Positions 45,848-55,163 are shown, numbered from the stretch's first letter. The stretch: 64,000 bases of DNA from Micavibrio sp. (GCA_028283745.1 JAPWJZ010000006.1:248001-312000), one strand, 5' to 3'. Numbers and translations are program-made. Notes: generated by a model not told the origin, from the sequence alone.

Positions 45848-45905
45848 CGTTATCGCGCGCAAGATAAACCCGGGCGCTGATTACTTTGACGGGCGCGAAC
45901 TCAAT

Positions 45906-47810
45906 TTATTTCGCGGGCCGCGACCAGGCCTTATCGCCAATCGTGGTTTGCGTATGGGCAAAAGATTCCGGCGCGATGCTCATGGTGGAGCAGCCGCCAC
46001 GGCCAATGGCGCGGGAATGGGCGCGGGCCATAGGCAGAATGCGGTCAAAGTAAAAACGCGCGGTCTTGATTTTGGTTTCATAGAAATCCGCGCCTTCCGG
46101 TTTTTCTTTCAGCCGCAGGCGGGCTACCGTTTCCATCTTCAGCCACATGTGGCCCATGGCGACATAGCTGAGCAGCTTCAGGTAATCGGTCGCCATCGCG
46201 CCGGCATCCACCATCACGCGGGACATCATTTTGTGATGCCCTGCTTTTGACAGCAGCATGGCCACCGCCGCGCGCAGGCGCAGCTTGTAGGTATGCTTGA
46301 AGACGCGGCCATAGGCGTTATAGCCCAGACGGAAGACAAGGCGCGGCGAAACGCCGTTCTTCAGCGCATCCAGCAGGTCCGCCTTGATTTCGCCAAGGTA
46401 CGGGCCCAGCAGGTTTTCCTTCATCACCTTGCGGCCGATAAGGTCGAGCGCCTGAATGCCGTTGGTGCCTTCGTACATGCGGGTAATGCGCGCATCGCGG
46501 TTATATTGCTCAACGCCGTGTTCCTTGATGTAGCCATGGCCGCCGAAGACCTGCATGGCGCCATTGGTGTTATCCACCGCGTTGTCGGTGAAGTGCGCCT
46601 TCATAACAGGAATAAGCAGGTCGAGGATTTTTTTGGCGCGCGCCTTTACCTTTTCATCGGGGTGCTTCTGGTAGGTATCCAGCTTCATGGCAACCCAGTA
46701 GGACAGCATGCGGCCGGCTTCCACCTGCGACTTGATGGTCAGCAGTTCGCGGCGCACATCGGGGTGGGCGATGATGGAGACGGCGGGCTTGGAAAGGTTT
46801 TCATCCCCGCCCTTCTGGTCAATCGGCTGGCCCTGCTTGCGGTCCAGCGCATAGGCAAGGCCGTTCTGGTAGGCAACTTCGGAAAGGCCAAGGCCCTGAA
46901 GCCCCACGCCAAGGCGCGCTTCGTTCATCATTACGAACATGGCGCGCATGCCTTTGTGCGCTTCGCCCACCAGCCAGCCTTTGGCGGCGGTGAAGTTCAT
47001 TTCGCAGGTGCTATTGGCGTGAATGCCCATTTTTTCTTCAATCCGGCCGCAGAAGGCAGGGTTACGTTCACCCGGCTGGCCATCGGGCGTGGGCAGGAAT
47101 TTCGGGACGAGGAAAAGGCTGATGCCCTTGATACCGGGCGGGGTCGTCGGGTCGTCAATTTTTGCCAGCACAAGGTGCAGGATGTTGGAAGTCAGGTCAT
47201 GCTCGCCGGACGAAATAAAGATTTTCGTGCCGGTGATAAGGTATGAACCGTCTTCCTGTTTCACCGCCTTGGTCTTCACAAGGCCAAGGTCGGTGCCGCA
47301 TTGCGGTTCGGTCAGGCACATGGTGCCGGACCATTCGCCGGTCACAAGCTTGGGCAGGTATTTATCCTTCAGCGCTTCGGTGCCATAGGTGTGGAGCGCG
47401 TTGTAGGCGCCATGCGACAGGCCGGGATACATGCCGAAGGCGAGGTTGGCGGAGCAGAACATTTCCGACAGTGCGGTGTTGATGACCGCCGGCATGCCAA
47501 GGCCGCCGTATTTCGGGTCGCAGGCGAAGCCCGGCAGGCCCGCCTGGCAGAACTGCTCGTACGCTTCCTTGAAGCCTGCGGGGGTTTTTACCGTTTTGGC
47601 ATCGCGGTCGTGCTTGCAGCCTTCATGGTCGCCTGTAATGTTGAGGGGGAAGAGAACATTTTCCGCCAGCCGCGCCGTTTCCTCGAGGAAGGAATTGATG
47701 GTTGCAACATCAAGGCTTTCAAAATCGCGGATGGACTTGAGCTGCTCTACATCCAGCACCTCGTTGAGTACGAAACGCATATCATCCAGCGGTGCTTTGT
47801 AGGTGGGCAT
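45906..47810 (-). CDS. Long acyl-CoA dehydrogenase (DmdC-like)
   Basis: 634 residues, longer than ordinary acyl-CoA dehydrogenases because of a helical C-terminal extension. Family motifs are MCLTEPQCGTDLGLVKT, ITGTKIFISSGEHD, the catalytic Glu in ITRMYEGTNGIQALDLIGRKV, and QVFGGHGYIKEHGVEQ. The layout matches the group holding 3-methylmercaptopropionyl-CoA dehydrogenase (DmdC) and related long-chain enzymes. Substrate cannot be assigned by eye. AAGGAGAG precedes the ATG. Divergent from the MaoC hydratase, its likely pathway partner. Confidence 0.9.
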   Translation of the reverse strand: MPTYKAPLDDMRFVLNEVLDVEQLKSIRDFESLDVATINSFLEETARLAENVLFPLNITGDHEGCKHDRDAKTVKTPAGFKEAYEQFCQAGLPGFACDPKYGGLGMPAVINTALSEMFCSANLAFGMYPGLSHGAYNALHTYGTEALKDKYLPKLVTGEWSGTMCLTEPQCGTDLGLVKTKAVKQEDGSYLITGTKIFISSGEHDLTSNILHLVLAKIDDPTTPPGIKGISLFLVPKFLPTPDGQPGERNPAFCGRIEEKMGIHANSTCEMNFTAAKGWLVGEAHKGMRAMFVMMNEARLGVGLQGLGLSEVAYQNGLAYALDRKQGQPIDQKGGDENLSKPAVSIIAHPDVRRELLTIKSQVEAGRMLSYWVAMKLDTYQKHPDEKVKARAKKILDLLIPVMKAHFTDNAVDNTNGAMQVFGGHGYIKEHGVEQYNRDARITRMYEGTNGIQALDLIGRKVMKENLLGPYLGEIKADLLDALKNGVSPRLVFRLGYNAYGRVFKHTYKLRLRAAVAMLLSKAGHHKMMSRVMVDAGAMATDYLKLLSYVAMGHMWLKMETVARLRLKEKPEGADFYETKIKTARFYFDRILPMARAHSRAIGRGGCSTMSIAPESFAHTQTTIGDKAWSRPAK

Positions 47811-47964
47811 GGCTCTCTCCTTAAACTTTTGAATACATTAACAAAAGAATCAGCCTGCTGCGCCGTAAATATGGCGGATTTTTGCCATAAGGCGCGGGAA
47901 TATTGCGTGGCTTCGCGTTAAATAATCCTTATATTCAGGCAGCAGCGTTTTGGAGTGTGCGGAT

Positions 47965-48423
47965 ATGCAGGGTAACGATTATTCATATATGGAAGACTTG
48001 CACGTGGGCCAGACTTTTGGCGGCGGCCCCGTTGATGTGACAGCGGCCGAAATTATCGCTTTTGCCAGCAAGTTCGACCCCCAGCCCTTCCACACCGATG
48101 CTGAAGCCGCCAAACATTCGGTCTTCGGGGAGTTGGTCGCCAGCGGCTGGCACACTGCCGCCCTGACCATGCGGCTGATTTTGGAATACAGCCCCAAAAT
48201 GAAAGGCGGCATGGTCGGCCGCAGCATTGAAAAGCTGAACTGGCTGCACCCGGTAAAACCCGGCGATCAACTATCATTCAAGGGCGAAATTCTGGAGCTG
48301 CGCGGGTCCGCCAGCAACCCCGCCCGCGGCATCATGCGCGTGCGCAACGCCACCTTCAACCAGCATGGCGACAAGGTGCTGGAATCGGAATCGGTTATTT
48401 TCGTGCCGCGGCGCACCGCTTAA
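47965..48423 (+). CDS. MaoC-family (R)-specific enoyl-CoA hydratase-like protein
   Basis: 152 residues from the ATG at 47965 following GGAG; the frame is open to a TTG at 47950. A hot-dog fold with the hydratase-2 motif is visible: FASKFDPQPFHTDAEAA, where Asp and His are catalytic, then FGELVASGWHTAALTMRL. Such proteins hydrate 2-enoyl-CoA. It lies divergent from a long acyl-CoA dehydrogenase, with 154 bases between starts, so the two probably serve one acyl-CoA route. Confidence 0.88.
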   Translation: MQGNDYSYMEDLHVGQTFGGGPVDVTAAEIIAFASKFDPQPFHTDAEAAKHSVFGELVASGWHTAALTMRLILEYSPKMKGGMVGRSIEKLNWLHPVKPGDQLSFKGEILELRGSASNPARGIMRVRNATFNQHGDKVLESESVIFVPRRTA

Positions 48424-48427
48424 ATAT

Positions 48428-49039
48428 TTAGTACCACTTAATCGGCACATCGTTCAGCCAGAACAGCAGGTTCCAGACCTGCTGGCCGATGAAGACGCCA
48501 AGGCAGGCCAGAAAACCGCCGAATGCCCAGTCAATTTTAAGCCCGCGGAAGAACACGCAGGCATTCACGAAAACGCCGTAATAGGTGATGACAGTAAATA
48601 CATGGTCCATCTGCGCGCGCGGGTACCAGCCCGCAACGGCGAGGATAAAGAACGGCAACGACACCAGCGACAGCGGAATGCCAATCCAGTTGCCCGCCTG
48701 AAAGGTGAGCCAGAAACGGTCACGGCGGTTAAAGGCCATGGCGGCAACCCACAGCAGCCCCAGGCCCGCAACGAAGCCGATGATGTAACTTGCGCCGTTG
48801 ATTATCATCACGGTGCGCATGGGCTGGTGGTCAAGCCCTTCCGGCGGCCACGTATATGCGAAGTAAAAACTTAACGGGAAGAACAGCGCGGGAATCCATA
48901 GTGACTGCAGCGCGGCTGCCTTGGAATTGTCTTTTTCAAACGGCGCAATGCCGCGACCGAACATGAAGATTAAATCAAAACTGCCGCGCAGCTTTTCTTT
49001 CCAGCTGACGGCGCCGCCCGTGCTTGTGGTGTCTGTCAT
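48428..49039 (-). CDS. Polytopic membrane protein (unknown function)
   Basis: 203 residues with about five membrane helices (SLWIPALFFPLSFYFAYTW, IINGASYIIGFVAGLGLLWV, IPLSLVSLPFFILAVAGW, VFTVITYYGVFVNACVFF, GFLACLGVFIGQQVWNLLFW). A cytoplasmic N-terminus of about 45 residues precedes them. It resembles YIP1-type membrane proteins in outline only. AAGGGG precedes the ATG. Downstream of, but separated by a terminator from, the von Willebrand gene. Confidence 0.7.
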   Translation of the reverse strand: MTDTTSTGGAVSWKEKLRGSFDLIFMFGRGIAPFEKDNSKAAALQSLWIPALFFPLSFYFAYTWPPEGLDHQPMRTVMIINGASYIIGFVAGLGLLWVAAMAFNRRDRFWLTFQAGNWIGIPLSLVSLPFFILAVAGWYPRAQMDHVFTVITYYGVFVNACVFFRGLKIDWAFGGFLACLGVFIGQQVWNLLFWLNDVPIKWY

Positions 49040-49069
49040 GAATCACCCCTTCGCGTGCCCCTGAATATC

Positions 49070-49100
49070 AAAACCGGCCCGGTACAATTGCACCGGGCCA
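49070..49100 (-). terminator. Rho-independent terminator after the von Willebrand gene
   Basis: On the minus strand GGCCCGGT and ACCGGGCC (49076-49099) form an 8-base perfect stem and are followed by GGTTTTG. It lies just beyond the stop at 49131. Confidence 0.75.
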
Positions 49101-49130
49101 GCTTGATGATCACGTTTACTATTATAGCAC

Positions 49131-51644
49131 TTACTGCCCCGTCGCGCTTTCGGATTTTGCGAGGCGGACAAGATTGACGAATTCCGACCGGTAGCCGAAT
49201 TCATCCTTGCCGCGGGCATTGTTCGCCATATCAATGATCTGGTCATAGGTAAGGCCGTTGGTATAGGCACTGCCGCGCAGTACCTGCCCGAAGCCCGCAA
49301 CAGCAGCGGCAAAGCGCAGGTCATCCGGCAGGTCGGCAAACTTTTTGTCATCCGACGGGGTAATCGGGCGGGTCATCAGCTTGCTGGTATCGCCATCCGG
49401 CTGCTTGAAGCGGATTTTGAGGAAGGCGTATTCATTACCGCCGTCTTTTTTATCCGTATCCACCGGCAGCGCTTTTTCCTTGGCGCTATAGCGGAGCGGA
49501 TCGCTGACGGGCTTCGCGCCGACGGGGGTGATTTCGTAGATTGCGGTCACCGCATGACCCGCGCCCACTTCACCGGCATCGATTTTATCGTTGTTGAAGT
49601 CTTCGCGGTTCAGGTGGCGGGTTTCATAGCCGATCAGGCGATATTCCTGCACCAGCGCCGGGTTGAATTCGACCTGGATTTTCACGTCCTTCGCGATGGT
49701 GAACAGGGTAGACCCCGCCTCTTCCACCAGCACCTTGCGCGCTTCATTCAGGTTGTCGATATAGGCGGCGTTGCCGTTACCGTTCTGCGCCAGCACCTGC
49801 ATGGTCGAGTCATGGTAGTTGCCCTGCCCGAAGCCGAGGACGGAGAGAGAGATACCTTCGTTGCGCTTTTTCTCGATGAAGGTTTTCAGCTCGTCCGTGC
49901 CGGAAAGGCCGACGTTGAAGTCGCCATCCGTCGCCAGAATGACGCGGTTGTTGCCTTCCTTCACGAAGCTTTGCTTGGCAAGGTCGTAGGCGGTGCGGAT
50001 GCCGTCTGCCCCAGCGGTGGAGCCGCCGGAATAAAGCCTGTCGAGCACATCGGCAATTTTCGCCTTGTCGGCAACTTTTGTCGGCGGCAGGGCCACGCCC
50101 GCGTTACCCGCATAGGTAACAATGGCAACGCTGTCATCCGGCTTCAGGCTGTCGAGCATCAGCTTGAAGGAGCTGACCAGCAGCGGCAGTTTATCGGGGC
50201 TGTTCATGGAACCCGACGTATCAATCAGGAACACAAGGTTCGACGGCGGTCGGGTTTCAAGGTCGTAGCCCTTGATGCCGATGTGGACGAGTTTATGTTC
50301 CGCATTCCACGGCGCCTGATAGACGGCGACGGTCGGCTTGAACGGGTCTTCGCCCTTTGCCGGCAGCGCGTAGCTGTAGGGGAAGTAGTTGATCATTTCT
50401 TCCAGCCGCACCGCGCCTTTGGGCGGCAGCGTGCCTTCATTGATCAGCTTGCGTATGAAGCTGTAGGACGACGTATCAACGTCAATCGAGAAGGTGGAAA
50501 CAGGGTCCTGCGCCGTGCTTTGCGCCGCGTTATCCTGGTAATCCGGGAAGGAATCTCCCGATTGCGCCATGATATTCGCACGGCCGTAATCGACCGGCGG
50601 CGCATAAGGCGCGGGCATCACCCCAGGCGCGGGAATAGCCGGCGCGGGAATAGATTGCACGGGTACCGGCTCGGGCACAGGCACAGGCATATCCGTCGGC
50701 GCGACTGCCATGATGCGTCCCGCCGCCCCTGCCGCAACTTCTTTATCCGCCATGGGCGCAAGGTTGTCGCGCCTGTCTTTGGATTTCTTAAGCTCGGCGG
50801 AATTTTCCACCGTGCCTTCACCCGCGATGCGCCCGCCGGACATCGGCGTCCAGATGCCTTTTTCTGCAGGCGCCGGCGCAAGCATGGCTTTCGGGGCCGC
50901 CGCCGCGTCCGATGATTGCATTAACTGCTGACGCTCTTCGGGGGGCGGCGCCTGCTCATTCGTCGTCAGGCGGCGGGCTTCAGCCTTTGAGCGCCATTCC
51001 TGCAGGGAATCGCCCTTCGGCTGCTGGATAGCTTGCGGCGCAGGTGCAACGGTGCCGTTCTGCACAAGACCTGCATCCAGCTTATCCTGCTGGCTGTTGC
51101 CAAGAATAACCGGCATAGCGGTGCTATCGGTTTTCATAGCGGTGCTATCGGTTTTCGTAGCGGTTTTCGTAGCGGCCTTCGCAGCCTCGTCATTCTGTTG
51201 TTGAGTTTTTGCGGTAAGCTGCGCATCTGCCGCCGCTGCCATGCCATCAACAGGGGCGTTTGAGCTCTGCATCTGGATGCCTTCAACGCGAACGCCGGAC
51301 GTATCTTTGACGTTTGTGGTAGCGGCCAGCTTCTCTTCCTTGCCGCCAATCAGCTCCATCTGGTGCGTGAAGAACGGCGCGCCGAGGACGGCGACGAGGG
51401 CGCAGAGGGCGACGGCGCCAACGGGGCCGGTAAGGTAACGGGGCTTGTTCATGAAGAATCTCCTGACATTGTTTTTGGGTTTCATGTCAGTCAGACGCTG
51501 CGCGTCGGCAATGTCTTGGGTATCAATATCAAAATTTTTGTCGAAAGCTTCCATGGCGGCGTTCATGGCCTGGCGGCGGCGTTCATCCGCGGGCGCGGGT
51601 GCCTTGATGGTATTGAGCGTCTTCAGCAATTGCTGCTCATCCAT
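49131..51644 (-). CDS. YfbK-like von Willebrand factor A protein, membrane-anchored
   Basis: 837 residues. A cytoplasmic N-terminus of about 65 residues (MDEQQLLKTLNTIKAPAPAD) precedes one membrane helix (about 70-92, GPVGAVALCALVAVLGAPF), then a low-complexity Ala/Lys/Pro-rich stretch to about 360. The YfbK-type N-terminal segment VSTFSIDVDTSSYSFIRKLI follows, then a VWA domain with intact MIDAS (LIDTSGSMN, GGSTAGADG, ATDGDFN) and the DUF3520-like C-terminus. It overlaps the ECF sigma gene by 8 bases; the short cytoplasmic part would suit sigma binding (inference). A KTDSTAM-coding tandem repeat lies at 51114-51155. Confidence 0.9.
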   Translation of the reverse strand: MDEQQLLKTLNTIKAPAPADERRRQAMNAAMEAFDKNFDIDTQDIADAQRLTDMKPKNNVRRFFMNKPRYLTGPVGAVALCALVAVLGAPFFTHQMELIGGKEEKLAATTNVKDTSGVRVEGIQMQSSNAPVDGMAAAADAQLTAKTQQQNDEAAKAATKTATKTDSTAMKTDSTAMPVILGNSQQDKLDAGLVQNGTVAPAPQAIQQPKGDSLQEWRSKAEARRLTTNEQAPPPEERQQLMQSSDAAAAPKAMLAPAPAEKGIWTPMSGGRIAGEGTVENSAELKKSKDRRDNLAPMADKEVAAGAAGRIMAVAPTDMPVPVPEPVPVQSIPAPAIPAPGVMPAPYAPPVDYGRANIMAQSGDSFPDYQDNAAQSTAQDPVSTFSIDVDTSSYSFIRKLINEGTLPPKGAVRLEEMINYFPYSYALPAKGEDPFKPTVAVYQAPWNAEHKLVHIGIKGYDLETRPPSNLVFLIDTSGSMNSPDKLPLLVSSFKLMLDSLKPDDSVAIVTYAGNAGVALPPTKVADKAKIADVLDRLYSGGSTAGADGIRTAYDLAKQSFVKEGNNRVILATDGDFNVGLSGTDELKTFIEKKRNEGISLSVLGFGQGNYHDSTMQVLAQNGNGNAAYIDNLNEARKVLVEEAGSTLFTIAKDVKIQVEFNPALVQEYRLIGYETRHLNREDFNNDKIDAGEVGAGHAVTAIYEITPVGAKPVSDPLRYSAKEKALPVDTDKKDGGNEYAFLKIRFKQPDGDTSKLMTRPITPSDDKKFADLPDDLRFAAAVAGFGQVLRGSAYTNGLTYDQIIDMANNARGKDEFGYRSEFVNLVRLAKSESATGQ
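51114..51167. repeat. Coding tandem repeat in the von Willebrand gene
   Basis: Two 21-base copies (51114-51134 and 51135-51155) are followed by a truncated 12-base copy. Read on the minus strand they encode TKTDSTAMKTDSTAM in the flexible linker. Unit length is a multiple of three, so copy-number change keeps the frame. Confidence 0.85.
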
Positions 51645-52194
51645 GGCGTTTCACCTTTTTCTCAAGTTCCAGCTTGTCGGCAATTTTCTTGCGGGCTTCA
51701 TGCACGCGCCACGAAATGGTGCCTTCTTCGCAATCCATCACTTCCGCGGCTTCGCGGTGCGTCAGCCCCTGCCAGCACACCAGAATAACGGTTTCCTTCA
51801 ACTGTTCGGGCAGGCTGTTGATGGCCTTTAATGTATCTTTGTGCCCCAGCTTTTCTTCGGGGTTGAGTTCTTCCGAAATAAAAATCGCATCTTCATACAG
51901 CGGCAGTTCACGCGCGTTGCGGCGGTTCTTCGCCTTGTAAAAATCCTTCGCCGCATTGATGACAAGGCGGTAGAGCCAGGTAGTAAAGGCGGATTCAAAC
52001 ATGAAGCTTGAAAGGTTGTGCGCAAGCTTGATAGAGGCTTCCTGCGCAATATCCTCCGCGTCTTCACGCACGCCGCACCATTGCCAGGCAACCTTGAACA
52101 TAAGCCCGTAATGCTCCTCCAGCAGGCGTGCGAAAGCCTGGCGGTCGCCGCCCTGCGCTTTCGAGATCAATTCCTCGGTATCCGGCTTGATCAT
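51637..52194 (-). CDS. ECF-type RNA polymerase sigma factor
   Basis: 185 residues. Region 2 is ALLEEHYGLMFKVAWQWCG through EDAEDIAQEASIKLAHNL, with the -10 recognition helix FTTWLYRLVINAAKDFYK. Region 4 is LKAINSLPEQLKETVILVCWQGLTHREAAEVMDCEEGTISWRVHEARKKI, with the helix-turn-helix that reads the -35 element. No classical anti-sigma (ZAS) protein is adjacent; instead it overlaps the VWA protein by 8 bases, which is therefore the likely partner. AAGGCA precedes the ATG. Confidence 0.92.
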   Translation of the reverse strand: MIKPDTEELISKAQGGDRQAFARLLEEHYGLMFKVAWQWCGVREDAEDIAQEASIKLAHNLSSFMFESAFTTWLYRLVINAAKDFYKAKNRRNARELPLYEDAIFISEELNPEEKLGHKDTLKAINSLPEQLKETVILVCWQGLTHREAAEVMDCEEGTISWRVHEARKKIADKLELEKKVKRHG

Positions 52195-52288
52195 GCTTTG
52201 CCTTGTTTCTTCTGAATATCAGACGATGGGAGAAACGTATCCCTTGGTAAAATTATTTATCAATAAAATCAATAGCTTAAATTATACG

Positions 52289-53023
52289 TCAGGCCGTAAA
52301 AGCCAAAAGTCCCAGTGATTTGAAGCTTGTATGGCCGTTTTTGCCGATGATGATGTGGTCATGTACCAATATATCGAGTGCGCGGGCAGCCTTGATGATT
52401 TCCTCGGTCATGGCAATGTCGCCGTCCGAAGGCGTGGGATCCCCGCTCGGATGATTGTGAACGAGGATAATGGCGGTCGCGCCAAGGTCAAGCGCGCGCT
52501 TAATGACTTCGCGGGGGTAGACCGGCACGTGGTCCACCGTACCCGTCTGCTTCACTTCATCCGCAATCAGCTGGTTTTTGCGGTTGAGGAAAAGAACGCG
52601 GAAATGTTCCAGCTTTTCATGCGCCATGGTGACGTAACAATAATCAATCAGCTTTTGCCACGAACTTAAAATCGGCTTCTTTTCAATTTCTTCAATCAGC
52701 ATGCGCTGCGTAAGGGCATGCACTGTTTTAAGCAGCACGGCGGAATTTTCGGACAGGCCCTTCACGGCCTTCAAGTCATCCACGCTGGCCGAAAGAACGC
52801 CGGCAATGCCGCCGAAGCGCGCCAGCAGCTGCTTTGCCAGCGGCTTTACATCCTTGCGCGGAATGGCCGCGAAAAGCAGCATTTCAAGCAGTTCATAGGT
52901 TTCAAAAGCACCAACGCCGGACTTTATGAAACGTCCGCGAAGGCGGTCGCGGTGGCCGGTGTGCAGGGGCGGGTCACCGGCGGGGGCTTCATCGTTGTCG
53001 GGGGTTGGCTGTTTTTTAGCCAT
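52289..53023 (-). CDS. radC: RadC-family JAB/MPN protein
   Basis: 244 residues from the ATG at 53023 inside the end of map (8-base overlap); the frame is open to 53068. A helix-hairpin-helix region (FGGIAGVLSASVDDLKAVKGL) precedes the JAMM metalloprotease motif, with EVKQTGTVDHVPVYPRE, then HNHPSGDPTPSDGD supplying the zinc ligands. RadC proteins are of uncertain function despite the repair name. Probably co-transcribed with map. Confidence 0.9.
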   Translation of the reverse strand: MAKKQPTPDNDEAPAGDPPLHTGHRDRLRGRFIKSGVGAFETYELLEMLLFAAIPRKDVKPLAKQLLARFGGIAGVLSASVDDLKAVKGLSENSAVLLKTVHALTQRMLIEEIEKKPILSSWQKLIDYCYVTMAHEKLEHFRVLFLNRKNQLIADEVKQTGTVDHVPVYPREVIKRALDLGATAIILVHNHPSGDPTPSDGDIAMTEEIIKAARALDILVHDHIIIGKNGHTSFKSLGLLAFTA

Positions 53024-53843
53024 AGGGGGGTTTCGTGTAACCTTTGGGCGAAAGCGTGAAAATTTCATAGCCCGTGTCGGTGACGGCCAGCGAATGTTCG
53101 AACTGCGCGGACAGCTGGCGGTCTTTCGTGACCGCGGTCCAGCCGTCGTTCAGAATTTTCGTCTGCCATGTGCCGGCGTTGATCATCGGCTCGATGGTGA
53201 AGAACATGCCGGCTTTCAACACCGGGCCCGTGCCCGCCACGCCATAGTGCAGCACGGACGGCGCGGTGTGGAACACGCGGCCAAGGCCATGGCCGCAAAA
53301 ATCGCGCACGACGGAGAAACGCTTGGATTCCGCATAATCCTGAATAGCCGCGCCAATGTCGCCAAGGCGCGCGCCGGGTTTTACGGCTTCAATGCCGCGC
53401 ATCATGCAGTCATAGGTAACGTCGGTCAGCAGCTTTGCCTTCATCGGCACTTTTTCGGAGGCGTAGTACATGCGGCTTGTATCGCCGTACCAGCCGTCAA
53501 GAATGACGGTGACGTCGATGTTGAGCATATCCGTATCTTCCAGCTTCTTGTCGCCGGGAATGCCATGGCAAACCACGTGGTTGATGGAGGTGCAGATGGT
53601 TTTAGGATAGCCTTTGTAGCCCAGGCAGGCCGGAATGGCTTTATGGTCGAGGATGAAGTCGTGGCACAATTTATCCAGCGCTTCGGTCGTAACGCCGGTC
53701 TTTACATGCGGCGTAATGAAATCGAGGCATTCAGCGGCCAGTCGGCCCGCTTTGCGCATACCGTCAAAATCGGCGGCCTTATAGATGATAATATCATCCG
53801 CATCGCCGTAATCGTCTTCGCTGTATGTAAAATCTAGGTTCAT
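53016..53843 (-). CDS. map: Methionine aminopeptidase, type I
   Basis: 275 residues from the ATG at 53843, preceded by GAGGGAAAA; upstream codons to 53924 lack a site. Metal ligands of the pita-bread fold are visible: NIDVTVILDGWYGDTSR (two Asp), GHGLGRVFH (His), FTIEPMIN (Glu) and AQFEHSLAVT (Glu). It removes initiator methionine from nascent proteins. An acidic N-terminal extension of about 25 residues (SEDDYGDADDI) precedes the catalytic domain. Confidence 0.93.
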   Translation of the reverse strand: MNLDFTYSEDDYGDADDIIIYKAADFDGMRKAGRLAAECLDFITPHVKTGVTTEALDKLCHDFILDHKAIPACLGYKGYPKTICTSINHVVCHGIPGDKKLEDTDMLNIDVTVILDGWYGDTSRMYYASEKVPMKAKLLTDVTYDCMMRGIEAVKPGARLGDIGAAIQDYAESKRFSVVRDFCGHGLGRVFHTAPSVLHYGVAGTGPVLKAGMFFTIEPMINAGTWQTKILNDGWTAVTKDRQLSAQFEHSLAVTDTGYEIFTLSPKGYTKPPYG

Positions 53844-54030
53844 TTTTCCCTCATCCAAACTCGTAAAATGGCCCCAAACAGGCCTAAAAACAAGTGAAAT
53901 ATGCCCGTTATGGCATCTTTGCACGCTTTAAACGGGCGTTTTAATGTGGGGTACACCTGTTAATCCCTTATCGCCTTAGCGCATTGGATTTGCTAAGTTT
54001 ATAAACACCAAAACAGGGAGTGACCGGCAA

Positions 54031-54777
54031 ATGATCAATTCACTTAACGCGGCGATACTTGTAATCGGCAACGAAATTCTTTCGGGCTCGACACAGGATG
54101 CGAACATCTCGTTTATCGCCAAGCGCCTCGCCGCCCGCGGGGTGGAGCTTACGGAAGTGCGCATCGTGCGCGATGTGGAAACCCAAATTGTCGGCACGCT
54201 CAACGACCTGCGCAGCAAATACAAATACGTCTTCACCACCGGCGGCATTGGCCCGACGCATGACGACATTACCGCCGAATGCGTGTCCAAAGCCTTTGGC
54301 GTCCCGCATGTCATCCACCAGGGCGTGCGCCAGGAAATGGAAGAACTGTATAAAGCCCGCGGGGTTGAACTGAATGCCGCGCGCCTGCGCATGGCAACCA
54401 TGCCCGAAGGCTGCGAGCTGGTAAAAAACCCCGTCAGCGGCCCGCCCGGCTTTAAAATGGGCAACGTCTTCGTCATGGCGGGCGTGCCGAAAATTATGCA
54501 GGGCATGTTCGAGCATGTGGAAACCATGCTGGAAGCCGGCAAGCCCATGCTGGCCCGCACCGTGCGCTGCAACCAGCGCGAGGGCGATATTGCCGAAGCC
54601 CTCGGCACTGTTCAAAAAGCCTATCCGGATATCGACATCGGCAGCTACCCGCACATGTTCCAGACGCCAAGCCTCAGCCTTATTCTGCGCGGCACGGATG
54701 AAGCGCAGCTGGCGGCCGCAACGGCGGAAGTCGCGGCCTTGGTGAAAGCGCGCGGCGAAGAACCGGAAATCGTTTAA
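54031..54777 (+). CDS. MoaB/MogA-fold molybdopterin-binding protein (CinA N-terminal type)
   Basis: 248 residues. Begins NAAILVIGNEILSGSTQDAN, typical of CinA-like proteins, followed by the pterin-binding TTGGIGPTHDDIT and VFVMAGVPKIMQ. The nicotinamide-nucleotide amidase domain of full CinA is absent, so this is the stand-alone N-terminal form, which in some bacteria has pyrophosphatase activity on ADP-ribose. GGGAG precedes the ATG. Divergent from map, with 187 bases between. Confidence 0.88.
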   Translation: MINSLNAAILVIGNEILSGSTQDANISFIAKRLAARGVELTEVRIVRDVETQIVGTLNDLRSKYKYVFTTGGIGPTHDDITAECVSKAFGVPHVIHQGVRQEMEELYKARGVELNAARLRMATMPEGCELVKNPVSGPPGFKMGNVFVMAGVPKIMQGMFEHVETMLEAGKPMLARTVRCNQREGDIAEALGTVQKAYPDIDIGSYPHMFQTPSLSLILRGTDEAQLAAATAEVAALVKARGEEPEIV

Positions 54778-54881
54778 ACAGGCGGCTCCCCCTACCCTCC
54801 CGTGTTGACGGAACTCTTTGGCCGCACCCTGCGTTAGTGGTTGCAGAACAACGTTTTTTAACACATGAAAAGGGTATAATC

Positions 54882-55136
54882 ATGGCCGCAACCGCTTCCA
54901 GTAAAACAATGATGGGTATTGTCATCGCACTTCTCGTCGCCATTCTTGGCTATTTTGTGCTGACCACGCCTGACCACCGCAGCTTCGGCACCAAGGTCGG
55001 CGATGCCGTCAACGAACTGCCGAACGGCGTCGACAAAGCCGCCCGCCAGATGGAAGACCGCACCCCCGCCGAGAAAATTGGCGACGCGGTTGATGACGCA
55101 AAACACGACACCAAGAAAGCCATTAACCAGCAATAA
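54882..55136 (+). CDS. Small membrane-anchored protein (unknown function)
   Basis: 84 residues from the ATG at 54882 following AAAGGG. One helix at about 10-28 (MGIVIALLVAILGYFVLT), then a charged amphipathic tail rich in Asp/Lys/Ala (VDKAARQMEDRTPAEKIGDAVDDAKHD, read with a break after MED), like YtxH-type envelope stress proteins. Function unknown. The next feature downstream is a very strong hairpin. Confidence 0.65.
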   Translation: MAATASSKTMMGIVIALLVAILGYFVLTTPDHRSFGTKVGDAVNELPNGVDKAARQMEDRTPAEKIGDAVDDAKHDTKKAINQQ

Positions 55137-55163
55137 GCTTTAAAGCCTGTTTACACACCGTTT

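Noticed and set aside
53903-53937. GCCCGTT / AACGGGC inverted repeat as terminator
   Set aside because: It lies between divergent genes, where no terminator is expected, and the 21-base loop is long. It could be a weak operator, but there is no supporting evidence.
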